DNA of 64,000 nucleotides. Source: JBGPTK01 sp963797765 (GTDB lineage: Bacteria > Acidobacteriota > Terriglobia > Acidiferrales > UBA7541). Position numbers and translations under genes: made by a program. The DNA is taken from NCBI GenBank assembly GCA_963797765.1, contig CAWCQU010000003.1:124001-188000 (forward strand). Direction: 5' to 3'. Position 1 is the first letter of the stretch, and every line of letters begins with the position of its first letter. The notes under the pieces were generated by a model that made no database searches, was not told the DNA's origin, and worked only from the letters and a program-made list of their open reading frames with translations. Positions 9,579 to 18,332 of the stretch are shown here, one piece after another.

Positions 9579-10814
9579 ATGGGGGGAGGCAGCATGCCAA
9601 GAGAGTCAGCACTTCGAGTTTCATTTGCAGAGGATTTACAGAACGGCGCGAAGATCAAGGTGATTGGCGTGGGGGGCGGCGGGACAAACGCCGTCAACCG
9701 CATGATCCGAGCGAAAGTGGAGGGAATCGAATTTATCGCCGCCAATACGGATTTGCAGGCGCTGAAAATGTCGCAAGCGCCGGTCAAGCTCCAGTTGGGC
9801 GCGAAGTTGACCAAGGGATTGGGAGCGGGAGCCAATCCCGAGATCGGCCGCAAGGCTGCGCTCGAGGATACTGAAAAAATTCTCGAAGCGCTGGACGGCG
9901 CGGACATGGTTTTTGTCACGTCCGGACTCGGCGGCGGAACGGGATCGGGAGCAGCGCCGGTGGTGGCCAATCTGGCCACCGAATTGGGCGCATTGACCGT
10001 TGCCGTGGTGACCAAGCCGTTCGCGTTCGAAGGCAAGCGGCGCATGCAGCAGGCGGAACAGGCTCTCGCGGAACTGATCGGCTGCGTTGATACGGTGATC
10101 GTGATCCCCAACGAAAAGCTGATGGAGTGCGTGGAGCACGGTACCAGCTTCTTTGAATCGTTCCGCGTGGCTGACGATATTCTGCGCCAGGCCGTTCAGG
10201 GAATTAGCGACATCATCACGGTTCCCGGAATCATTAACCGCGATTTCGCCGACGTCCGCACCATCATGCACGGGCAAGGCTACGCGGTGATGGGCACGGC
10301 GGTGGCTTCGGGCGCCAATCGCGCCACGGATGCCGCGAACCGCGCCATCAATAGCCCGTTGCTGGAGGACAACAGCATTCAGGGCGCGCAGGGAATTTTG
10401 ATTAATATCACTGGATCTTCCAGCCTCAGTTTGCATGAGGTGCACGAAGCCTCGTCCATCATCCAGAAGGCGGCACATGAAAATGCGAACATTATTTTCG
10501 GCGCGGTGATGGACGAAGCGATGAAGGAAACGGTGAAGATTACGGTGATCGCGGCGGGCTTCCGGGAAGTGAGCGCGCGAAAGCCGGTTCAGCGGCCGTC
10601 GTATCTGCCGAAAACCTGGAAGGCGGCGCGCGAAGAACAACCGGAGCCGCAAATCGAGATGCCTCGGGATATTCCGCGCGAGGCTCCCAAGGAAATGCCG
10701 CGGGAAGTGGCGCGCGAGGTGGTGCGTCCCGTGGTGCGCGAAGTTCCACCGGAAGTTCCGGCGGATGATCTGGACGTGCCGACGTTTTTGCGGCGGCAAG
10801 CGCAGAAAGCGTAG
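9579..10814 (+). CDS. ftsZ: Cell-division tubulin homologue FtsZ
   Basis: FtsZ is the GTPase that polymerises into the division ring. The core shows GVGGGGTNAVNRM near residue 30, the tubulin signature GGGTGSG at 118-124, and the synergy-loop region with NADFADV-like NRDFADVRTIM near 225. The C-terminal linker is built of repeated Pro-Arg-Glu units (PRDIPREAPKEMPREV and similar) and ends in DVPTFLRRQ, the conserved peptide that binds FtsA. I take the ATG at 9579, preceded by AAGGAA; the ATG at 9594 follows GGGGGGAGG and is an equally good alternative. It is the last gene of the cluster. Confidence 0.97.
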   Translation: MGGGSMPRESALRVSFAEDLQNGAKIKVIGVGGGGTNAVNRMIRAKVEGIEFIAANTDLQALKMSQAPVKLQLGAKLTKGLGAGANPEIGRKAALEDTEKILEALDGADMVFVTSGLGGGTGSGAAPVVANLATELGALTVAVVTKPFAFEGKRRMQQAEQALAELIGCVDTVIVIPNEKLMECVEHGTSFFESFRVADDILRQAVQGISDIITVPGIINRDFADVRTIMHGQGYAVMGTAVASGANRATDAANRAINSPLLEDNSIQGAQGILINITGSSSLSLHEVHEASSIIQKAAHENANIIFGAVMDEAMKETVKITVIAAGFREVSARKPVQRPSYLPKTWKAAREEQPEPQIEMPRDIPREAPKEMPREVAREVVRPVVREVPPEVPADDLDVPTFLRRQAQKA

Positions 10815-10822
10815 CGATCGGG

Positions 10823-10889
10823 ATTTTCTCCAAGGGGTACGGACACTTGGCGTGCGGAAATCGAAAAGTGTCGTGCCCCAGGGAGAATC
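10823..10889. repeat. Long imperfect hairpin after ftsZ
   Basis: The arms GGGGTACGGACACTT (10834-10848) and AAGTGTCGTGCCCC (10866-10879) pair almost perfectly. A second outer pair, TTCTCC and GGAGAA, extends the stem. No run of T follows on the plus side, so it is not a classical intrinsic terminator. It may end or stabilise the dcw transcript, or be a member of a dispersed palindromic repeat family. Confidence 0.6.
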
Positions 10890-10935
10890 ATTTCGTTCGA
10901 TCTCTAAAATATCTCCTTCGAACAAATCTCGTTGA

Positions 10936-11363
10936 ATCCCTTACATCCGCGTTCGGCAGCGCAATTCACCGTGAAAGCTGATTCATGAAGCGCGACGAGA
11001 GTCGCCGGTACAAAGGAATGCTGTGGGCTGCTTGCGGGGCGCGACGGACTGATCACTGCGATTTTTCCAGCGACGAACGCGCTCGCAAGCCCGAGCGCCT
11101 ACGAAATTGCGCCCGAGGAATTATTTCGATTGATGCGGGAGATTCGTGCCGCAGGACTGGAATTGATGGGGATTTACCACTCGCATCCGGCGGGAGAGAA
11201 TCGGCCATCGGAAAGTGATATCGAACGTGCGTACTATCCCGAAGCCGTTTATTTTATTATTTCGTCCCGACCTGACGCGCCCAATCCCATTCGCGCATTT
11301 TCGATTCGCGACGGGCGAGTGACTGAGCTCACGATCAAACTGGAAGGAGAGTTATCGGATTGA
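10936..11363 (+). pseudogene. JAB/MPN (M67) metalloprotease-like gene with damaged 5' end
   Basis: The frame ending at 11363 encodes a JAB/MPN fold: KECCGLLAG, then ATNALASPSAYEIAP, then the zinc signature MGIYHSHPAGENRPSESD (HxH...S...D, near 11165-11218). Such proteins are deubiquitinase-like or sulfur-carrier-processing peptidases in bacteria. The N-terminal strand and helix are recognisable only across frames: IRVRQRNS then, after a TGA at 10972, KLIHEARRESPVQ one frame off, then KECCG. A missing A in the AAA at about 11002-11013 would restore QKECCG exactly. It is either a decaying gene or carries sequence errors. It converges on glyA with 16 bases between. Confidence 0.7.
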
Positions 11364-11379
11364 TCGGCAGCCGGCCTCG

Positions 11380-12708
11380 TTAGTGATTCACGGGGGCAGT
11401 GTGGAGCTTATGAATCGCGGCGTCGGCGGCTGCGAGGCGGCGCGCGTAGAGCGGGAATCGCGCCGTGAGGGCGGCGACGGTATCCCTGATGTGCCGCTCG
11501 TTCGCTGCGTTGTTCAGGTCCGCCAAAACTTCCGAAATCCATCCGGCAATGTCGTCCATTTCCGGCTCGCGCATTCCGCGCGTGGTCACTGCGGGAGTTC
11601 CCACGCGAATTCCGCCGGCTTTCATCGGCGGCTGAGTATCGAAGGGAATTGCGTTTTTATTGACGGTCATTCCAGCGCGTTCGAGAGCGAGTTCGGCGTC
11701 GCGTCCGGTCATTCCACGTGATTGCAAATCAACCAGGAACAAATGGTTATCCGTTCCGCCGGTGACGATGCGGAATCCGCGTTGGGCGATTCCCGCCGCA
11801 AGGGTCTGCGCGTTTTTCACCACCTGCGCCTGGTATTCGCGGAATCCCGGCTCCATCGCTTCCTTCAGGCATACCGCTTTCGCCGCGATGATGTGCTCCA
11901 GCGGGCCGCCTTGCGTGCCGGGGAACGTGGTGCGGTCAAGGTCTTTCGCATATTGCTCGCGGCACATCACGATGCCTCCGCGCGGGCCGCGCAGAGTTTT
12001 GTGCGTGGTTGTGGAAACAAAATCGGCGTGGGGAACCGGGCTGGGATGAAGGCCCGTGGCCACGAGTCCCGCGATATGGGCCATGTCTACGAAGAAAATC
12101 GCGCCCACGGATTTCGCGATTTCCGATAGCCGCGCAAAATCGATGATTCGCGAATAGGCGCTCGCGCCGGCGACGATCATTTTGGGATTGTGCTCGCGCG
12201 CGAGACGCGCCACTTCGTCGTAATCCAGAGTTTCCGTTTCCTTGGTCACTCCATAGGGAACGAATTTATAAAACTTGCCGGAAAAATTCAGCGGATGCCC
12301 GTGCGTCAGGTGGCCGCCATGCGCCAGGTTCATTCCCAGTACTGTATCGCCGGGCTGCAGCGCGGTTAGATAGACGGAAATATTCGCTTGGGTGCCCGAA
12401 TGCGCTTGCACATTGGCGTGTTCGGCGCCGAAAAGCTGCTTGGCGCGCTCGATGGCCAGCCGTTCAACCTTATCCACATTTTCGCAGCCGCCGTAATAGC
12501 GTTTGCCGGGATAGCCTTCGGCGTACTTGTTGCTGAAGACGGAGCCCATCGCTTCCATCACGGCTTCCGAAATAAAATTTTCGGAGGCGATCAATTCCAG
12601 GCCGCCCGATTGGCGGCGCACTTCTTCATGCATCGCCGCCGCTACTTCGGGGTCGACTTCCTCGAGGGATCGCATCATTCGCCGCTGTTCCGCGTTTTCT
12701 TTTGGCAT
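11380..12708 (-). CDS. glyA: Serine hydroxymethyltransferase
   Basis: GlyA is the PLP enzyme that interconverts serine and glycine with tetrahydrofolate, supplying one-carbon units. The 442-aa product is slightly longer than usual. Motifs in order are LELIASENF near residue 37, YAEGYPGKRYYGG near 62, AHSGTQAN near 101, DMAHIAGLVA near 208, the PLP lysine in STTTHKTLRGPRGG near 232, and a C-terminal GIRVGTPAVTTRG substrate loop. The start at 12708 gives ten residues before a second Met, which could also serve. Confidence 0.97.
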   Translation of the reverse strand: MPKENAEQRRMMRSLEEVDPEVAAAMHEEVRRQSGGLELIASENFISEAVMEAMGSVFSNKYAEGYPGKRYYGGCENVDKVERLAIERAKQLFGAEHANVQAHSGTQANISVYLTALQPGDTVLGMNLAHGGHLTHGHPLNFSGKFYKFVPYGVTKETETLDYDEVARLAREHNPKMIVAGASAYSRIIDFARLSEIAKSVGAIFFVDMAHIAGLVATGLHPSPVPHADFVSTTTHKTLRGPRGGIVMCREQYAKDLDRTTFPGTQGGPLEHIIAAKAVCLKEAMEPGFREYQAQVVKNAQTLAAGIAQRGFRIVTGGTDNHLFLVDLQSRGMTGRDAELALERAGMTVNKNAIPFDTQPPMKAGGIRVGTPAVTTRGMREPEMDDIAGWISEVLADLNNAANERHIRDTVAALTARFPLYARRLAAADAAIHKLHTAPVNH

Positions 12709-13008
12709 GTTCGGGAATCCGCCTATGGGCTCGGGTTTCGGCCGCGCGCCGGTTCGAATCGATTCTAGCGAACGCCTCTCTCCAATGCAATCGCGCGCCC
12801 CGGCGGGCGCGTCGAGACGCTAACCGCAAAGGAGCAGGAAATGGAATTTGAAGCTCGCGCTCTTACTCGCTTCGCTTGTGGCCGGTCAACGCGCAGTTTA
12901 TAGTAGATATGGCTTTTGCGGTCGAAGTACTCATGAGTTGCTTCGCCACAGACGTGCCTGCGAGTGATCGAAATCGCAATCATCTCTGAAAGGGAATCCA
13001 CAAAACCA
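12709..13008. other. Intergenic region between divergent glyA and mrp
   Basis: About 300 bases separate the divergent starts of glyA (minus) and the Mrp gene (plus). It should hold both promoters, but I could not pick convincing -35/-10 pairs. A GTG at 12964 in frame with Mrp could extend that protein by 15 residues. No conserved protein is visible on either strand. Confidence 0.5.
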
Positions 13009-13843
13009 ATGCCAAATCCAGGTGCACCGCCCGATAAATCGCCCATACCCGGAGTGAAGAACCTGATCGCCATTGCCAGCGGCAAGGGAGGAGTCGGCAA
13101 AACCACTCTCGCCGTCAATCTTGCCATCGCGTTGCAGCGCATGGGCGCTTCCGTGGGGCTGCTCGACGCCGACGTCTACGGCCCCAACGTGCCGATCATG
13201 CTCGGGTTCGACGGAACAGCCACGCGCCGAAAGCGAACGCGTGATTATTCCGGTGGAGGCCTACGGTCTGAAAATGATTTCGATGGGCTTGCTGAATCCG
13301 GGCGACAAGCCGCTGATCTGGCGCGGGCCGATGCTGCATAGCGTGGTGCAGCAATTTCTGCGCGGCGTAAAATGGGGCGAGACGGATTACCTGATTGTCG
13401 ATTTGCCTCCGGGCACGGGCGATGTGCAGCTTACGCTGATTCAGAGTGTGGTCGTCACCGGCGCCGTGCTGGTGACCACGCCTTCGATCGTTGCGCTGGC
13501 CGACGTGCGCAAAGCGATTGAAATGTTCCGCCAGGTGAACGTGGAAATTCTCGGCGTAGTCGAAAACATGAGCTATTTTAGCTGCCCGCACTGCAAGGAA
13601 CGCATTGACGTTTTTGGCCACGGCGAAGGCGAGCGCATGGCGCAACTTTTCCGTGTTCCTTTCCTGGGCGAAGTGGAAATTGACCCGCAAATCCGGATTG
13701 GCGGCGATAGCGGCAAGCCGGTCACGTCATTTGGCGAGGACGCGCCCGGTGCGAAAAGCCTCTATGCGGTCGCGCGCGCGCTGGCAGCCCGCGTTGCTGC
13801 GGTGAACTCCTCGGCCACCGGTCCCACAGTGCAAATCCTCTAG
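13009..13843 (+). CDS. mrp: Mrp/ApbC-type Fe-S cluster carrier ATPase, frameshifted
   Basis: Mrp/ApbC (Nbp35 family) ATPases carry and deliver Fe-S clusters in the cytoplasm. The deviant Walker A ASGKGGVGKTTLAVN, the switch LLDADVYGPNVPIMLG, the Walker B YLIVDLPPGTGDVQLT and a CPHC pair in the metal-binding loop are all visible. The product splits across two frames: the first runs to GFDGTA near 13215, the second resumes with PRAESERVIIPVEAYGLKM and runs to 13843. A one-base shift near 13215-13222 joins them. The N-terminal DUF59 domain found in many Mrp proteins is absent. The start could also be GTG at 12964. Confidence 0.88.
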
Positions 13844-14087
13844 GCGATCCGAATCGGCGCTGCCTGGACGTGTCTTTTTGCGAGCCCTGGCACCTTTCTT
13901 GTCAGCCCAGGAAGCGTATGTTAGCGTTGCAGGTTCATTCGGAACGGTGAATTGCGCGCAATTTCGCGGTGGCGTGGGTTTTGCGGTCATTCCGAAGGCC
14001 AGTTCCACCGGCCTGAGGAATCCCGAGAGAGCGATGAAATTCGCCGAAGCGTGATTTTTTGCCGCGGAGATTGCTTGAGGTGAAATA

Positions 14088-14648
14088 TTGATCCGCAAAT
14101 ATAAAGGCCGAACACCGCAAATCGCAGCCACCGCTTACATTGACGCCGCCGCCGTGGTGATCGGCGACGTCACCATCGGCGAACATTCGAGCGTGTGGCC
14201 ATGTACCGTGATTCGCGGCGACGTCCATTACATTCGCATCGGCGCGTGTACCAATATTCAGGATGGTTGCGTATGCCACGTAATGAAGGACGAATATCCC
14301 CTAATCTTGGGCGACGGCGTTACGGTGGGCCATGGAGTGGTGTTGCACGGATGCACGATTGAATCGCGCTGCCTGATCGGGATGGGCTCGATCATTTTGA
14401 ATGGGGCAAAAATTGGAGCCGGAACCATCATCGCCGCCGGAACGCTGGTGCCGGAAGGCACCGTGGTCCCGCCGAGCAGTTTGTTCATGGGCCACCCGGG
14501 CAAGTTCCGGCGGGGGCTGACCACCGAAGATTTGGAATCGATCGACCAATACGCCGCACGCTACGTCGAGTATAAGGAAACGTACATCGCCGAACCGGCG
14601 GCAGCAACAGGTTTTGTAGCGCAGGGATTCAGCCCGGCATCTTTCTAG
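14088..14648 (+). CDS. Gamma-carbonic anhydrase-like hexapeptide protein
   Basis: This 186-aa protein has the left-handed beta-helix hexapeptide pattern ([LIV]GxxxxI repeats such as VIGDVTIGEHSSVWP and ILNGAKIGAGTIIAAG). Three histidines fit the zinc ligands of the gamma-carbonic anhydrase/YrdA/CaiE group: H64 in CVCHV, H82 and H87 in GHGVVLHG. The likely role is CO2 hydration or a related zinc function; activity varies in this family. The start is TTG at 14088. The last dozen residues (GFVAQGFSPASF) are encoded by a short palindromic repeat that has invaded the 3' end. Confidence 0.85.
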   Translation: MIRKYKGRTPQIAATAYIDAAAVVIGDVTIGEHSSVWPCTVIRGDVHYIRIGACTNIQDGCVCHVMKDEYPLILGDGVTVGHGVVLHGCTIESRCLIGMGSIILNGAKIGAGTIIAAGTLVPEGTVVPPSSLFMGHPGKFRRGLTTEDLESIDQYAARYVEYKETYIAEPAAATGFVAQGFSPASF

Positions 14649-14683
14649 ATGGGCCGTGCCGCCCTGAAGGGCGGCGCTACACG
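14613..14683. repeat. Short palindromic repeat with 8-bp terminal inverted repeats
   Basis: TGTAGCGC (14615-14622) and GCGCTACA (14674-14681) form perfect inverted ends. Inside are two further hairpins, one around GGGATTCAGCCC and a strong one GCCGCCCTGAAGGGCGGC (14658-14675). The element covers the stop of the carbonic anhydrase gene and lies just before hisS. It resembles REP/MITE-type repeats; no coding capacity. Confidence 0.7.
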
Positions 14684-14702
14684 CGCAGAATCGAAGGCAA
14701 GG

Positions 14703-16239
14703 ATGAAATTTCAAGCCATAAAGGTGTACGCGATATTTTGCCGCCGGAATCGGCGCTGTGGAATCGGTTCGAGCAGACGGCGCGCGAAGTGTTTGCGTCT
14801 TATGGCTTTGGCGAAATTCGCCTACCGATTTTCGAAAAGTCTGAGTTATTTGCGCGTTCGGTAGGAGCTGAAACTGACATTGTCGCCAAGGAAATGTACA
14901 CATTTGAAGATCGTGAACGCGTTGAGATTCCACTGCCCAAATCAATTTCAGAATTGATGGAAGTCGCAGGCACTGTCGAGAGATTTTGGAAGGAGGGGAA
15001 GATTCCAAGAACGATCCATAACCAAGATTTGGCGCTACGTTTGGTGAGCGCGCTCACGAAGATGGCCGAATTGTTGCCTAAAATGGGAAGAGGAGATCCA
15101 GATGCCACCCAAGAAATGATGGCAAGTATCAAGGAGATGAATCTGTCAGTGCTCGAATTGTCGAATAGTATCCACGAAATGGAGTTGGGCTATCAATTGA
15201 CACTTCGCCCGGAAGCGACAGCTTCGGTCTGCCGGGCATATATCGAGCACGGAATGCAGACGCTGCCGGGAAGCGTGAAGCTCTACTATATAGGACCGAT
15301 GTTTCGGCGCGAGCGGCCACAGAACTGGGCGTTACCGGCAGTTTTACCAGATCGGCGCGGAAGTGCTGGGGCAATCGGATGCGCCGGCGATCGATGCTGA
15401 ACTAATTGAGATGTTGATGGTGTTTTTCGAGCGTGCTGGTCTGACGCAAACGAAACTTGCAGTTAATTCGATCGGTTGCAAAGAGTGCCGGCCGAAATAT
15501 GTGGAACTTCTGCGCAAAAAATTGCGGGAAGTTAAAGACACGCTTGGGCCCGACAGCCAGCGGCGCATCGAAACGAATCCGCTGCGCGTGCTTGATTCAA
15601 AATCGCCGGAGGAGCAGCCGATCATTGAAACGCTGCCGCGCATTTCGGATCATCTGTGCGATAGCCTGCCGCGAGCATTTCGCGAAGCTGCAAGAGGAAT
15701 TGAAACTGCGCGGCATCGAATATGAAATTAACTGGCGGCTGGTTCGCGGGCTGGACTACTACACGCGCACTACATTTGAAGTGACCGCCGCAGGACTCGG
15801 TTCGCAAAACGCAGTGTGCGGAGGTGGGAGATACGATGGCTTGGTCGAATTGCTCGGCGGGCCGCCGACCAAGGGAATCGGCTTCGCCATCGGAACCGAT
15901 CGCGCGATTCTTTCGATTCAGGAAAGCGGCAAAGGCGCGGCCGGCGGCGGCCTGGATGTGTTTGTCGCGTGGATGGGAGCGGAATCGTATCCGGCCAGCG
16001 TAGACCTGGCGCGCAAACTGCGCTCCGAAGGCCTTTCGGTCGAAATTCCGCCGGAGGAAATGAAATTCAAAAAGGCGCTGGGGCTTGCGGATAAACTGCA
16101 CGCTCGCTATGCGCTGATCATCGGTAGCGACGAAGTTGCATCGGGACAATTCACGCTCAAGAATCTAGCGACCGGCGACCAGCAGAAATTATCAGAGGGC
16201 GATTTGATAGCATTCTTAAAAGCGCCGGTGGAATCGTAG
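14703..16239 (+). CDS. hisS: Histidyl-tRNA synthetase with three frameshifts and a ~93-aa insert
   Basis: HisRS charges tRNA-His. The pieces join as KFQAIKG|VRDILPPESALW, ETDIVAKEMYTFEDR, LTLRPEATASVCRAYIEHG, IGPMFRRERPQ|GRYRQFYQIGAEVLG, AVNSIGC, ISDHLCDS|CREHFAKL, RLVRGLDYYTRTTFEV and GGGRYDGL, ending with an anticodon-binding domain (KALGLADKLHARYALIIG). Bars mark frame changes: one missing G near 14724, one extra base near 15324-15332, and one extra C near 15664. Each is a one-base change at or near a short homopolymer. Between FEDR and QLTLRPEA, where family members have only a few residues, lies an in-frame helical insert of about 93 residues (14915-15193). Reconstructed length is about 512 aa against roughly 420 for typical enzymes. 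Confidence 0.85.
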
Positions 16240-16277
16240 AGGATTCGCTCAGCGAGGAAGGGCATCGTGGCCTTTGT

Positions 16278-16401
16278 TGTCATTCTGAGCGGAGCGCGCG
16301 CTTGCGTCCCGACGATTTTTATCGGGACAAGAATCTCTCCTGCGGTGCGCTATGAATCGAAGAGAGATTCTTCGGGCCAAGGACCGGCCCTCAGAATGAC
16401 A
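16278..16401. repeat. Nested inverted repeat between hisS and aspS
   Basis: TGTCATTCTGAG (16278-16289) and CTCAGAATGACA (16390-16401) are perfect 12-bp inverted ends about 124 bp apart. Inside are a second pair, AGAATCTCTC and GAGAGATTCTT, and a small hairpin TCCCGA/TCGGGA. It looks like a non-autonomous palindromic element. A related half-copy (TGTCATTCCGAACGGAGTGAGG) is at about 52320. Confidence 0.75.
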
Positions 16402-16459
16402 TCGAAATAAAATTCACAATCGGCAGTCGCGAAATCATGGAACTGGAGGGTAGAACCAC

Positions 16460-18244
16460 TTGCTTGATTCACTTGGAAATTTGAAGCGCACAAATTATTG
16501 CGGAGAATTGCGCGCGGCGCACGCCGGGCGCGACGTGGTGTTGACTGGGTGGGTGCAGCGGCGGCGCGACCTGGGCCAATTGATTTTCCTCGACCTGCGC
16601 GACCGCGCCGGGATCGCGCAAATCGTGTGCAATCGCGAGCAGCATCCGGCCGCGCACCAGAAGGCGGAACAACTGCGCTCGGAATATGTTGTCGCCATCG
16701 AAGGCAAAGTGGTCCGCCGGCAAGGCAAATCGAATCCGGAATTGCCCACCGGAGAAGTGGAAGTCCTGGCCTCGCGCGTGCACATTTTGAATACGGCGAA
16801 TACGCCTCCCTTTGCGATCGAAGATGAAACCAACGCGACTGAAGAAACACGTCTTCGCTACCGCTACCTCGATTTGCGCCGGCCGAAGGAGCACAAGAAT
16901 CTTTCGTTGCGCCACCGAGTGGTGCTCGAAATTCGCAAAACGCTCGACGAAATGGGATTCTACGAAATCGAAACGCCGATGCTGACGCGCTCGACTCCCG
17001 AGGGCGCCCGCGATTACCTGGTGCCCAGCCGGACTCATCACGGCCATTTTTATGCGCTGCCGCAATCGCCGCAAATTTTCAAACAGATCCTGATGATTAG
17101 CGGTATGGATCGCTATTTCCAGATCGTGAAGTGTTTTCGCGACGAGGATTTGCGCGCCGATCGCCAGCCGGAATTCACGCAGCTCGACCTGGAAATGTCG
17201 TTTCCGCGGCAGCAGGATATTTTTGAAGTGATCGAGAAAGTGATGGTTCGCGCCTGCAATGTAGCGGGAATTTTCGCGCGCGCTCCATTCCGGCACCTCG
17301 ATTACAAGGAAGCTTTGCGCCGCTACGGCAGCGACAAACCGGACCTGCGCTTTGGAATGGAACTGCACGACGTGACCGAGCTTTTCGAGCCGGCACGCGA
17401 GGCATTCCACATTGAAGGCAGCGTGCAGGCGATGGTTGCCACGGGAGCGGCGGCGCTCTCGCGCAAACAGCTCGATGAAATCGTCGAGCACGCGAAATCG
17501 CTCGGCGCCCGCGGCCTTTACACCGTGAAGGTTGCCGCCGATGGAATTACCTCCGCGCTGGAAAAGAATCTTGGAGCCGAGGGTGTGAAAAATCTCGCCA
17601 CCAAATTGGGCGCTAGAAAAGGGGACATGGTCGTCGCGATCGCCGCCAAGGAACAAAGCAAAGGCAGCGATGCAGCCGCGCAAATCGCCGGCCAACTGCG
17701 ATTGCATCTGGCTGAAAAACTAAACCTGATTCCTCCGGGCCGCTGGGAATTTGCGTGGATCACCGGCTTTCCGCTATTCGAATGGAGCGAAAACGACAAA
17801 GCATGGGTCAGCGCGCAGCACCCCTTCACCGGAATTTATGAAGAGGATCTCGACCTGCTCGAGAAAGAAGACGAGCGCGGAAAAATCCGCTCGAAGGGCT
17901 ACGACCTGGTGCTGAACGGCGTGGAACTCGGTTCCGGCAGCATCCGAATTCACCAGCAAGAGGTGCAGGAGCGCTTGTTCCGCGCGCTCGGCCTGACCGA
18001 AGAACAACTGCGCAAGCGCTTTGGATTTTTCCTGGACGCGTTGACCTACGGCACGCCTCCGCATGGCGGCATCGCGCTGGGGATCGATCGCGTGGTAATG
18101 CTGCTGGCCGGGGAAAAATCGATTCGCGAAGTGATCGCTTTCGCGAAAACCACCGCCGCGCAAGATCTGATGGCGGAATCGCCATCCGAAGTAAGCACCG
18201 CCCAGCTTGATGATTTGGGGATTTCGCTGAAGAAAGATCAGTAA
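16460..18244 (+). CDS. aspS: Aspartyl-tRNA synthetase
   Basis: AspRS charges tRNA-Asp (and tRNA-Asn in non-discriminating forms). The 594-aa product has an N-terminal OB-fold anticodon domain (VVLTGWVQRRRDLGQLIFLDLRDR near 26-49), class II motif 2 (YFQIVKCFRDEDLRADRQPEFTQLD near 215), a GAD insertion domain in the middle as in bacterial enzymes, and motif 3 (PPHGGIALGIDRVVMLL near 535). The start is TTG at 16460 with GGAGGG nine bases upstream. Full length and intact, in contrast with hisS just before it. Confidence 0.96.
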   Translation: MLDSLGNLKRTNYCGELRAAHAGRDVVLTGWVQRRRDLGQLIFLDLRDRAGIAQIVCNREQHPAAHQKAEQLRSEYVVAIEGKVVRRQGKSNPELPTGEVEVLASRVHILNTANTPPFAIEDETNATEETRLRYRYLDLRRPKEHKNLSLRHRVVLEIRKTLDEMGFYEIETPMLTRSTPEGARDYLVPSRTHHGHFYALPQSPQIFKQILMISGMDRYFQIVKCFRDEDLRADRQPEFTQLDLEMSFPRQQDIFEVIEKVMVRACNVAGIFARAPFRHLDYKEALRRYGSDKPDLRFGMELHDVTELFEPAREAFHIEGSVQAMVATGAAALSRKQLDEIVEHAKSLGARGLYTVKVAADGITSALEKNLGAEGVKNLATKLGARKGDMVVAIAAKEQSKGSDAAAQIAGQLRLHLAEKLNLIPPGRWEFAWITGFPLFEWSENDKAWVSAQHPFTGIYEEDLDLLEKEDERGKIRSKGYDLVLNGVELGSGSIRIHQQEVQERLFRALGLTEEQLRKRFGFFLDALTYGTPPHGGIALGIDRVVMLLAGEKSIREVIAFAKTTAAQDLMAESPSEVSTAQLDDLGISLKKDQ

Positions 18245-18267
18245 TCTGATTTCGATTCTGGTTTTCA

Positions 18268-18330
18268 GGGGGTCGGAGCTTCAGCTCCGACAAAAGTGAC
18301 AGAGGAAGCAGTGGCTTTAGCCACTGAAGC
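18268..18330. repeat. REP element, left flank of RAYT gene
   Basis: The palindrome GTCGGAGCTTCAGCTCCGAC (18272-18291) is followed by a second hairpin GTGGCTTTAGCCACTGAAGC (18311-18330). An inverted copy lies on the other side of the transposase gene at 18799-18866, and related copies are near 42.8, 53.8 and 60.5 kb. Confidence 0.85.
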
Positions 18331-18332
18331 TG

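Noticed and set aside
8570..10111. Minus-strand frame of 513 codons opposite ftsA/ftsZ
   Set aside because: Antisense shadow of ftsA and ftsZ; no motifs or ribosome-binding site.
10823..10889. Intrinsic terminator after ftsZ
   Set aside because: Strong stem but no T run on either side; kept only as a hairpin.
14915..15193. Intein in hisS
   Set aside because: The insert is too short for an intein, starts with Glu-Arg and lacks a terminal His-Asn before the downstream residue.
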